Shown here in pieces: positions 53,830 through 64,000 of a stretch of DNA of 64,000 bases. Origin of the DNA: Trileptium ribeirensis (lineage: Eukaryota > Nematoda > Enoplea > Enoplida > Thoracostomopsidae); contig JASANE010001664.1 in NCBI GenBank assembly GCA_030248225.1, positions 1 through 64,000 of the forward strand. Direction: 5' to 3'. The position numbers were made by a program, and so were the translations under genes. The notes beneath the pieces are model-generated. The model saw only the letters and a list, made by a program, of their open reading frames with translations. It was not told the DNA's origin and did not search any database. The number at the start of each line of letters is the position of its first letter. Within the stretch, counting starts at the first letter, position 1.

Positions 53830-54129
53830 AAATGGCGCTTCGATCGTAAGACGGGCCAAATTATTAATCGGTCATCAAATATGTGCCTCGTTCCGTCGAT
53901 ATCAAGTGCCGCCGCATCAGCAAGCTGGTCATCGCGGTCTGCTGGGCCTAAAGTAGCAGACCATGTGGCGTCGCAGCAACACGACCAGAACCAGGATCAA
54001 AACAGCGGCAAGTTTGAAACGTCATCGGTGGCCGGTCTAGCCGGGAGTCGATGCGAACCGAGTCCGCCAGACGATCAAATTTGGGAGTTACGTCAGGTTG
54101 ACGCAACTGCGGCCGAACTAAAACGGTAG
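53830..54129 (+). CDS. GALNT2: GALNT2-like last coding exon (lectin gamma repeat with insertion)
   Basis: Encodes residues 398-496 and the TAG stop at 54127-54129. It starts KWRFDRKTGQIINRSSNMCL, completing the beta-repeat QKW and opening the gamma repeat. The paired Cys (472, in SRCEPSPP) comes 56 residues later instead of about 16 as in human GALNT2. The extra stretch is rich in Ser, Ala, Gln, Asp and Asn. The repeat then ends with QIWELRQV, a normal QxW close. The residues after CL are Val-Pro, not Asp, so sugar binding here is unlikely. The acceptor is TCATTTCAG. An alternative is an unspliced small intron within the insertion, but the frame is open throughout. Confidence 0.9.
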   Translation, partial: KWRFDRKTGQIINRSSNMCLVPSISSAAASASWSSRSAGPKVADHVASQQHDQNQDQNSGKFETSSVAGLAGSRCEPSPPDDQIWELRQVDATAAELKR

Positions 54130-54630
54130 TTCTAACTTGACTCAGTGTATGCCTGTGGAATTAAAATTACACATTGAGTGCTAGTGACCTGGATCAGGCC
54201 ACCCACCTAAGTTGGTTGTTGGAACTGCAAAATACAGTACTGTTGTCGCACAAGGTCGTGCGTTATGTGCAAAGATGTTGGAAAAAGGACTTCTACCAGT
54301 GGTATCTCATTGAAGCCGTATGTAGTGGCTTGCCCTTTACATTACATATACAAACTTTTAAAAATATTGTTTGATTTACTTGCGTGCTATGCTACACAGA
54401 TATCATTTTTGTTATAAAAATGGGTTTTTATGGGCTGGTTTGTTAACCCTAGGTAATATGAAACATTAACTTAACAAAAACTGGTTCTAACTAATCCCTT
54501 CCCGAATCTGGTTAAAACTAGTTCGTTCCCGAATCAAGACGGAATCAATAACCGAGTTGTATCAGTATAACGAGAACGACACTTACAGATTACGATGCAT
54601 ACTACCCTAAGTTAAGATAAAATAAAAAAT
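54130..54630 (+). other. Probable 3' untranslated region
   Basis: The sequence after the stop codon has no coding signal. An AATAAA hexamer lies at 54621-54626, which makes this a plausible 3' UTR of about 0.5 kb. The end point is an inference from that one motif. Confidence 0.35.
54621..54626 (+). promoter_or_regulatory. Candidate polyadenylation signal AATAAA
   Basis: The first AATAAA I see after the stop codon, about 490 bases downstream, in an A-rich context. The hexamer is common by chance in AT-rich DNA. Confidence 0.25.
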
Positions 54631-57030
54631 ACATATGCAATTGGATTTTTCAACTAAAATTTAGATAACTATTAACTAAGCAATTCTAACATTTTCGTGC
54701 TAAAAACTATTATTCCACATTTAGTTGAATCGTCTATAACCAGGGAACGTATGTGTGCGTGTAAATTTTTTAACGTTTAATATATTTGAGGAGATGTCCA
54801 TGGAGTGAACCGATTGAGCTCAAATTTCCACACAGTCTGCGACATTACGTAAAACATGTACGATTTCGATACCATTTTCTAATGCTTACCACGACCAAAT
54901 AAGAGGTTGAAAATAATATTCGAGAACTTAATTCTGTTAGTGTGAGTTTTGTAGTTTTAGTCAATGATCTGATCTGAGATGGACTAATTTGGCTCATATT
55001 TTCAGAACACTCTTGTGTTCTTACTCGCATTGTAACCTCATAATTTAACGAACTTCTACACTATAATGGAATAAGGAAGTTAAAACGAAACCCATTATTA
55101 ATTTATGATTTTCATGTCGTTTTAGTTTTATAATAGTTTGTCTCATTTATTAAATTTTCACTGATGTCTATATGCTGGGACGTCACACGGCTTCAATTGC
55201 AACATGAGGATAAAGTGATGTTATTCGTTAAGAACAAAAGTAATTTGACGCGTTCAGCGACAATTTCAATTACACGCATTTCCATACGCATTGTTGAAAG
55301 TCTACACCCGGCTTTTTGCGCATAACTTCGCGCTTATGCGGCGTTCACGTTATAATGTCCCCTACGTTTGGAACCTATGTACACTACACAGTGTCAGTCA
55401 CACAGTCGAAAACAGGGTGTCTTAGACATCCCCATGTTTTTATAATTTTTTTTTCAAAGTAGCTATCTAGGGGTATTACCACTTCTCGACAGTGTCCAGC
55501 ACACCGTGTCTTCTTGCAGTTTTATTGACAGTGTTTTGCATTATTTCATCAACGTTCATATGGCCTGGATGCAAATATCGAAAGTTTAGAAAAAACTACA
55601 GAGCGCAGTTGATTAATAAACCGCGTAAGCTAAAGAAGATGTTCGTTATAGTTAATTCGCGCCAAATTGGTACCTAAGGATGTGTACGGCCCTGTAAAGA
55701 AAAAATGTAGTTGTCAGGGTGTGTCGTCCACCCTCGGCAATTGATATACAGTATGGATGTCACCATGACTGTCTATACGGTAGAGTCGCGACAACATGGG
55801 GATAAAAGTTCCAAACAGCGGGGACATTATAACGTGAATGCAGCATTACGTGCACTAACATTTGTTACTACAATTACTCGTCCGATAGTAAAAAGCATGC
55901 GCATATTATTGCGCTTAACTGCCACTCACACAAAATTGTCCATTCATAAAAAATGTGTCCCTGCTCGCGCGCTTTATTCTGTGAAACGGACTTAACCTAA
56001 CAGTAATTGCGGAGCATCTAGTAATTCAAAGGAGTGTATGTGTGTTAGACTATAATTTTAGCGATTGATTTTGTCACTAGATATGTTGATTTCGAGCGAC
56101 TGATTTATCGATTATGTGCGTTACTGAATGATTTTTAGATTAAAATGCTTTATATGCTAATGAGTTTATATAATGGTGATTATAGTTGTGTATATTTTGC
56201 AAACTATTCTATTTGTATGTTTTATTCATTGGTGTTTGATTTTGGTTTATATTCTATTGTTATTTGGTTTTTGAGTGTCACCGACATGATTTAGTACTTG
56301 GCATGGTCATTTAAATTGTTATCGAGCAGTGCTAGCCACCAATATGCGTTAGCTTTTCGGTAGAGCTACTACATTGTGCTGCTTTCGATGTTCAAGAAGA
56401 ACCGTTGTATTTCTGCGGAAACTAAACTGCACGGTGTACCCACGTAGATGGTTAAAATTAATCATTGTTTTCGCTTGGGCTGTCAAATCCGATCGGCTTC
56501 GAATTTTTGTGATTTAGGTAGGCTTGCTCATACAGACATCGTTTCGATCGGCCACCCTTGAATAAGTTTGGACAAAATATATTTCGTGCCAAAAATGTCG
56601 GGATTATGGTGCGATACTCAACATTGTTACAACTTGTATATATTTCATTTGTAAAATGGACGACATTTGTTATACTGGTCGTATTTCGTTTTTATGGATT
56701 TTGTTGGTGAAACTTGTAAAACAAACTACAGCCCAGCAACTCACCATAAACCCGATATAGCATATTTTTGACGCCAAATTAATTTTGACGAAATTCTTTC
56801 GACTATTGCCTGAAGAAGCCGATTTAAATTGCGAAAACTGAAAGCCACAGAGTACGGATATGTTCTCTATTCTTCTATTTGTCCTGTATTTCCAAAAGTG
56901 TCCTCTATTTTAAAATCTGTCCTCTATTTCCTCTTTTTTAGTCTGACAAAGAAAATGTTGTCTTTGAACCCAAAAATCAGCAGAACAAAACTAGACAAAA
57001 TTAAGAAATTACTCATCCTGTGACATTATA
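54631..57030 (+). other. Downstream intergenic DNA with one fold-back
   Basis: No gene recognised. An inverted pair at 55341-55375 and 55808-55841 encloses 55.4-55.8 kb. Frames at 55492-55677 (hydrophobic N-terminus) and 55711-55995 match nothing I know and lie on or inside the fold-back, so they are probably chance. Confidence 0.5.
55341..55841. repeat. Element with 34-base inverted ends
   Basis: GCGTTCACGTTATAATGTCC with the following CCTACGTTTGGAAC at 55341-55375 is inverted at 55808-55841 (GTTCCAAAC..GGGGACATTATAACGTGAATGC) with a few mismatches. The total length is about 500 bases and the interior is not palindromic, which fits a MITE-like element. Confidence 0.65.
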
Positions 57031-57129
57031 TGTTGGGATCAGAGCCCGGGACCGATCCAAAAATTAGTATTTTCTCATTGGCCGGCTCGGCACAAACGAA
57101 AAGTAATATGGAGTGTTTAGGCAGCTCGT

Positions 57130-57720
57130 GACTTCAAGATGCACCGGTATATAGTATAAACTTAGGAATCGCCCCACTTCTCAAATCAGTGGTGCTAGAT
57201 GAAGTGCGTGAGTCCAAACTACAGTGTTCCATTATTTTTGACGAAACGACAACGTCCCAGGTCAAAAGCAAATGGATGTGCATGCTACCTGGTGGTTCAA
57301 GGTTTCCAACCGAGTTGAATCTCAATTTGTACATGCAAGGTTTTTGTTCAGTGCCACTAGTGAGATCTTAGCAAACTCTTTGTTGGATTTCGTATCCAAA
57401 AACAAACTGAACCTGCCTCATGTTCTGAAGCTGGCTGAGAGAAGGACATATCTAACTTCAAAGGCTTTGTTCGGAAAAGATGTGAACTGAAGCTGTCACG
57501 GCTGCAAATGTTAAGATGTCAACAGCTAGTGCCAGATTGGCGGAATTGCGTGCTGAATTGTCGAATCTACGATGAAGAACTGAAGCTAGTTGAGAAACCA
57601 CCCAAAAATAGGTTCTGTTATTTGAAATATACAATGTCTTCACAACGATCCCAAAAATTTATTTCGGAAGTGGCTTGTCACATAATGCGAAAATATCGCA
57701 AATTTATAGAAAAATAATTC
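57130..57720 (+). mobile_element. Transposase-derived relic (FDETTTSQVK motif)
   Basis: 57160-57260 reads LGIAPLLKSVVLDEVRESKL then QCSIIFDETTTSQVK. After a one-base shift near 57262 the frame continues QMDVHATWWFKVSNRVESQF and LFSATSEILANSLLDFVSKN to a stop at 57488. A DETTTSQVKxQMD block followed by a W-rich strand is known from hAT-related or domesticated-transposase-like proteins in animals. The further stretch to 57720 has an AELRAEL-type helix with stops. It is a frameshifted fragment; the family name is tentative. Confidence 0.6.
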
Positions 57721-60120
57721 GTACCAAAAGCTTCGGAGAGGTGGCCGCTTCTTCATCCCTTCTGGGACCGCTCATGTATAGCTCTTCTATATTTCTTTTG
57801 TGCAGACCCAGTCCATGCACTGAAGCCGATCGGATTTGACCGAAATCGAAACGGCTCTTAATTTTAACCATCTTCGCTAGCACATCTTACAGTAGTTTCC
57901 GCATTATACTGTGAATTCAAGCAACATTGCTATTCTTTTTTCATCCTAAGTAAGCGGAAGACTAGGCTAAATATTCAGTAGTCGGAACTGTAAGTTTAAA
58001 CAACAGAACTCTAGTTGAATAGCTAGTTGATTTGTTAATTTCCTCGATAACATGGAAGAAAACGCCTTTCGCGATAACCGCTATATATTTTCATATAGTT
58101 GGAACGGCATGGGTTGTACCCTATACAGTATATATTTTCACTGTTTAGCGGTGCTATTTAAAGAGTACTACATATTTATGATTAAATTGTGTTCAATCGA
58201 TTGTGTTCAGATACATATTATGTTTATAAAACTTAAAAATATGCGCGCTCCTACTTAAATTTTAATATTACTATTTTTCTAACCATCAATTTATTATTTG
58301 TGTCACTATTTGTTTACTACTCTCGCTAAGTTGTTTTTCAGTATTTATACTAACTTCTTCTGGTGTATTATTTTACAAGTCGCTTTTGCGGGTTTCGTAA
58401 AAGCGCACCATTTTCTCCAACACTGGGAACTCTGAACTGTACTTTTTGCTGCCAGAAATATTTATAAATTCAAAATGAAAATCATGAGCTTAATCAAAAG
58501 CATAGTTTCAAGAGAACAGTGGTATGCATGATCTGAAGAAATAGAATATCGGTAGAAAATAAAAATAGTTGTATTTGCTCTTAAAATTTCAGGTCTTTTC
58601 CAAAATTTTCGAAAAAAATTTTCTCGAGAAATGCGCCATTTTTTATATCGTTCGTACTGTCTTGTGGAGCTGAGTCGAATCATTTCATTGGTTCACGACT
58701 TATGCTTAGCCTTAGCGATATGCTTAGGATATCACAGAAATAGAAATAACTCTTTAACCTGTGAACCGATTGACCTGTATTTACCATTCTAACCAGGTGG
58801 TTAGAATGATATATAAAAGTATGCAGTTATCGAGAAAATTTTTGTGGAAAATTTTGGGGACCGAAAAAAATTGTTATAAAAATGGTTGAAATGGATATTT
58901 TCTGAACTAACTTGGTCGAGCTGAGTCGAATGGAACTGGAATTATTGCTGTTTCTCAGAAATTGACAAAATCCAGTCTGAGGGGGCGAAAAGACCCAAAT
59001 TTTATTTCAAAATTGTACAATTAGCTTAAAATATTTAGCTCCTATTTATAAATATGATTTCTCACCAAGTGCTTCTATAGATTTCAACTAAAAACAGCTG
59101 TAAGAAACAAATGAACAAATATTCTGTAGTCCACGTAAGAACAAATTTGTAAATATACGTATTTCGTAGAAGCTGTTTTCGCGCTACCTAAACATCGTCT
59201 ACAACTAAAATACTAGATTCGGTAGGAACACTTGTACAATTGTGCCATATTTAAAGTCTTACAAATTATCGCGGAAATATGCATGCTATTTTGGTAGTTA
59301 TGGAATATCTTCTTCCACATTAATTTTGATGTAACTTTTCAACAATAAAGTTTCAATTTTCAATCTGGAAATTTCTAACTTATACACGTTGTAGACTTTC
59401 TTTTTGAGTCAATATTAAGGAATTAGCTTCAAATTCCTGGTTCTGTCAAGAAACTTGTATAGTAATTTGAGACACATTTTGTTATGCCGCATTATAGATG
59501 ATACATCTTGTTAGCAGTTTTTTCCTTTTACGTTTTTGCCAACTAATCTTTGAACAAATAAATTGTTGTTACTACTAAGTAAATAAAGCGTTGCAACGCA
59601 AAATATTTTTTGTCGGTTTCCGTGTAAATTGTACTACGTAAAACAGTTGTTACAAACCGATATTACAATAAACCAATAACATGTCGGTACTTAATCGTCA
59701 ACGAGAAGAATTGACCTCGCAATAAATTTTATATTTAAATTATATATTCACGAAGGGTTTGCGAAACCGTATCTCGCTGTTCAGTTATTATTCGCAAACA
59801 ATTTGCATTTATTTCTGTCCGCAAGTGTATATTTAATTTGCTGTAGATTTATCAGCACAAATTGTCTAATATTACAAACCTTAATATGGTACGCAGAACG
59901 TGTAACAATGGTGTAATTACTGACGATGAAGATGATGACCATAATTGTGCAGCCGTGAAGCGATGATGAAGCAACAATACTCGTCCATATTGTTGTCACG
60001 ATCCACTTGCGGCACTGCCCTTTATTGTTGGGGTCATTTTATTGTCTTTATCATTATGATGTGAGCTTTCAGTATTCGGTAAATAAACTTTTTAATTATT
60101 ATATATAGCGTATTATTAAA
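57721..60120 (+). other. Intergenic DNA, nothing recognised
   Basis: AT-rich sequence without gene, RNA or clear repeat that I can support. Confidence 0.5.
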
Positions 60121-60128
60121 TCCAACTG

Positions 60129-60232
60129 TTAGTGTTGTTATGGGACCTGGGATCAGTGTAGGCCAATATTAGGTACCTCTCTTAGTGTTGCTTTCGGACC
60201 TGGGATCAGTGTAGGCCTATATTAGGTACCTA
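60129..60232 (+). repeat. Tandem pair of 53/51-base units
   Basis: TTAGTGTTG...GGACCTGGGATCAGTGTAGG...ATATTAGGTACCT occurs at 60129-60181 and 60182-60232 with a few differences. Confidence 0.85.
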
Positions 60233-60892
60233 TATAGTCGTGCCGGATCGAGACGACATAGCGATCGGGTTGGGTAGGCCTATTTTTAGCAAAAAGAAAA
60301 TTATATACATAAATTTGTCGGTTATGCCAAAAATGTTTTTTAATATAGGCACATGTATAGATTTTTGTAAAGCATTTGTGGAATGTGAGACTATCGAACG
60401 AATGGCAGATATAAGTATTCATTTTTTGATTTGGCTAAGACGCGAAAATTATTAAGCTAGTTAAACAGATTAACGCTATCACAAACTAATAAGTGGTAAC
60501 CCATGAAATCACAATGATCACACTCGAACGTGGTAAAAATAATTCTTCTGTAGTGTCTCTGTATTTATATATCCATAGGGACGAATATTTAAGTTTATTT
60601 TTCATATTGTGCACTGTCTTGTAAGCCTTTCCTATTAAATGTAACGTGCAGTAGTACCGGAACATGTTGACAATTACGTTGTTTGGGATTATGCCAATTT
60701 CCCTATGGTATAATGTCAAGTTTTCCCCTCGAGTTATCGTATAAGGTTTTGTCTTCCTAAGGCTAGGCCTAAGCTAAGTCTGGGCTCACAATTAAATTTA
60801 AAATTTTATCCTATGCTACTCATGTCAAGTGCCTCATCTGTAATGCGGGCTTGACATGATCTGATCCGATGTACCTAGTGTCAGGAAATTAT

Positions 60893-61280
60893 GTTGACAT
60901 AGCACTCGCTTACGACCTGCGCATAAGCAGTTGAAGCTGTTGTAGGAACAGAAGAAATTGAAAATGCAAATTAAGAATCAATGCTGCTGTTGCTGCTCAA
61001 GCTGGTTTCCGTGTAGAATTGGTTGACATATCGATCGCTTACAACCCGCGCATACGCAGTTAAAGCTGTTGTAGGAATAGAAGAAATTGAAAATGCAAAT
61101 TAAGAATGAATGCTGCTGTTGCTGCTCAGGCTGGCTTCCGTGTAGAATTGGTTGACATAGCGATCGCTTACAACCCGCGCATACGCAGTTAAAGCTGTTG
61201 TAGGAACAGAAGAAATTGAAAATGCAAATTATGAATCAATGCTGCTGTTGATGCTCAAGTATGGCTTCCGTGTAGAATTG
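60893..61280 (+). repeat. Tandem array of three 129/130-base units
   Basis: Units at 60893-61021, 61022-61150 and 61151-61280 each run from GTTGACATA through ACGCAGTTAAAGCTGTTGTA, GAAATTGAAAATGCAAATTA and GCTGCTGTTG to CGTGTAGAATTG. Units 2 and 3 are most alike; unit 1 has more changes. A fourth unit begins GTTGG and stops. Confidence 0.92.
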
Positions 61281-64000
61281 GTTGGTTAAACAGTTTGTCG
61301 TTTGGGCCGACGATAGGTATGTGACGACAAAAGAATGTGAAAAGCAGGCGGCTGCAAATGGCGGGATTGACAATTCGTAGACACGACTGCATTTGTGTAT
61401 CTGTATCGAAATGATCTATCACGGCCTGACTGCACATGAGGTAGTACCTGTATTTGAGAAAGATATGGGGCGGAAATTTTTTAAACGAAATCTTTGCCGA
61501 AATTTAGAAATACGCCGTGATTAAATGTAATTGTGTAACGGTAAATGTTTGAATTCCCAATTCTGAGTTCTATGTAGTTGGTAATGCCGAAAACCGAAAC
61601 AAGGAGTATGGGTTTGTGATACGGATGTGTTAATAGTAGCTCACGTAGTGAGACAAAGGACATCACTTACTATGTCGATTGGTAGCAGATGATTTTTGAC
61701 AAAAATAGAGCAGCAGAATACTACAATTCAGTTTCGTGCTTTTACGATAATTCTGAGCCAAACATTTGCAGAAACACTCAAATTATTAGAATTTTACTAT
61801 GGATTGGCTAAATTTATTATTTTTCTTCATATTATGTCCTATTTTGTGTAGTATATAGCGTGGATTTGGAAATTGTTATAGTTATTGATTTGTTTCATTG
61901 AAATAGCGGTATTTTTGTCTACGCACAATGTGTTTTTCACAATGCCGACCGATAAACTACTGCTTATTTATCCTTGCCATAGATTATACACACATTTTGT
62001 ATATATATTTTTGTTATTGCTATTTGATTTTTTATGTATACTGTTGGTTATAAGATTTCAAATTGTTTTAGACTGGTTTGAGAAATAACCTTATTCCACT
62101 GAGGTTGTTGCGAATCCGGACTATCATAAACGACGTTATTCAGGACACAAAGTTAGCCACGCTGTTGAATAAAGTATAACCATATTGTGTTAATCAGTGA
62201 CATAGAAACCCATAAACGTATTATTAAATAACCCATAATGTATGAGTCAAAATCGATATTTGCTATCTCTTACGTACTTGCCTAGAACTGTAGCTATCTG
62301 AGTGGCTGACAATGGTGATGCAATTGTAATGTGATGAGTAGGTTGGCACAAACCCGTGAAACATCGATGTCGGTGATTAATATTTCGACCAGACAATGTA
62401 AACTAACCCACGTTACGTACTACAATGGGGATGTAGTGTTATCTCAACGTAGATTTTTGTGACTTACTTTTAGCAGCATCTTATCAGCATTGTCAACTAT
62501 TTCGAATTGACACATTCTAATCAGATACCGTAGAAATAAAATATTCTTTACCTTGTGAAACGTAACAGAGTTGTGCCTGGGTACGGGTACTCCCGGGCGG
62601 GGCCAACAACACAGTCAAATCTTGACCCCGTGTAGCCCATTAGTACTGGGTACCCATTAAACTTCACGAACCTATATATTTCGCAGCAAGCGCTGTTGTA
62701 GAAATGACTGGCTCCGTATAATTAACGCCATTAAAAAGACATAGTGATGCCGTTTAGTGAGCAATAGCCTGAAAATATTGTTTATTTTTCGCAACCGCTA
62801 GCTGCAGTATATACAAAGTGATTTTGCGTAGTGGTCACTTCGTAGGTGCCTTTATTTGGCAATGGGTATTGTCATCGAAATGTCTTGGTACTTCACTAAG
62901 CGCTCTTTAAAAGGATGAATGTTTGATTTCCTATGTAAAATACATGTTAGTGAGTATACCGTTCAGAAAAACTAAATGATTTCTGGAATCCCTGTTATGG
63001 CAATGTCGATGTGTCTAGGACATAACCAATTTAACAATATAATTAAGTGGGATACATTTTGTTTCAATGCGGGTACCTGAGAGCTCAAAGAATTTTGACC
63101 CGATACGTCTGGTCGGGACTAATCATTAGCTATGGTTTTGTTTTAGGAACTTCAAATTTTCCTCATTACTTTAGGGCCATCAACATTTGAATTTATTTAA
63201 ACGAGCTGTGTTGTTAAGCTGAAATCGTGGAGTGAAATGTCAGTAGATCTACATATTTCCCCCCCAAATTGAGAGCAGCTTGCTGCGCCAGTGCTTGAGA
63301 TTTAAAGATGGTTGCAATTAGCGTGTATTATACAGTGAATTTTAATAAATTTGTGCGGCTGTGTAGCACCAAACGGGCAATTTTTCAGTTATCCAACAAA
63401 TAAAAAATCGTTTTGAAGCTATGTCACAAAGGTTTGCGCGTGCAAAAACATTAATCATACGATAATCAAACCAAAAGCTTGTATGCCGCTACTGGAACCC
63501 TATCCACGGGATAGCACGAACGACCTTTTTACTTACTTTATACCTTACATTATAGCCGAAGTTTGTCGGCATTTTATGCAGTTAAGTATATTGTGAAAGT
63601 GATAAGACGCTCTTTCTCTCTTAGAAATCGATCAAGTAGGCACATTTTTAGACGGAACATGGCTTTTTACACAACCACACTATAGGAAACCATACAGCTT
63701 TGAAACAGCGCCCAATAAACGAAGCTACCGGATCAGTTGTATGACAGCGTCCGTTGTCACAATAAGAGGAACCAGATTAAATGCAGACTTAGGGACCATG
63801 TCAATTTCAAAGCGACCATCAAAGAAAACGTACCTCCAGGTTTTCTAGATATTTCTCAGTCAGCGGAACCACTATTTCTTAGTCAAACATGAAACTACTT
63901 AGAATTTCGAGTATGGCGCCACTAATGATCGTGGAGAAATGTGCGTACTAGTGGTACCCACTGCTAGCTGGGTTATTGCCCGCGTGTTCAAGATTTGATA
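61281..64000 (+). other. Intergenic DNA with one dispersed repeat
   Basis: 62830-63050 resembles 23150-23420 in the same orientation (CCTTTATTTGGCA, GTCATCGAAA, AAAAGGATGAATGTTTG, GTGAGTATACCG). The rest shows nothing I can name. The frame at 61885-62088 is hydrophobic but short and unsupported. Confidence 0.5.

Noticed and set aside
55492..55677. Small secreted protein with a hydrophobic N-terminus
   Set aside because: It lies inside a fold-back element, has no splice or promoter support and resembles no known family.
60893..61280. Possible CRISPR-like array
   Set aside because: The units are contiguous with no unique spacers, and the genome is eukaryotic; this is a minisatellite.
61885..62088. 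Small membrane protein
   Set aside because: Hydrophobicity comes from T-rich DNA; there is no supporting context.

Overview
The window is nuclear DNA of an animal: AT-rich, intron-rich, with GT-AG introns and many decayed transposable elements. I cannot place the species. Nothing looks bacterial, plasmid or viral, and nearly all open frames above 60 codons are chance frames. The one host gene I can support is on the + strand. It is the catalytic and lectin part of a polypeptide N-acetylgalactosaminyltransferase of the GALNT2 type (mucin-type O-glycosylation, Golgi), spread over 13 exons from 12246 to 54129. All twelve internal junctions keep the reading frame and give a 496-residue C-terminal portion. 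The exons for the cytosolic tail, membrane anchor and stem are not in the window.

Layout. Positions 1-11004 and 11035-24651 are two arms of one very large imperfect inverted repeat folding around a 30-base spacer at 11005-11034. The right arm carries the first four GALNT2-like exons in good order. The left arm carries mirror copies of the same four exons on the minus strand, each shortened and out of frame. It also mirrors the right arm's LINE fragment and dispersed repeats. The left arm is shorter than the right in every interval I compared, and the differences are rich in one-base indels. Either this is an old inverted segmental duplication, or it is a fold-back (template plus complement) long-read artefact left in the assembly. 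The sequence leans toward the artefact, apart from one block of about 700 bases found only in the right arm.

From 24.65 to 31.5 kb lies one long intron filled with elements: a 1.57 kb unit bounded by inverted repeats with a recurring G-tract motif, two LINE reverse transcriptase relics, a 150-base-class repeat also found at the palindrome centre, and a MITE-like element. From 31.5 to 43.7 kb come exons 5-12, with a LINE RNase H fragment between 354-base direct repeats in the intron before exon 11. The 10.1 kb intron before the last exon holds two nearly perfect tandem duplications (89 bases x2, about 688 bases x2) and a fold-back element. The last exon encodes a lectin gamma repeat with an unusual polar, low-complexity insertion. 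Downstream (54.1-64 kb) I see no host gene, only a fold-back element, a transposase relic (57.1-57.7 kb) and two short tandem arrays.
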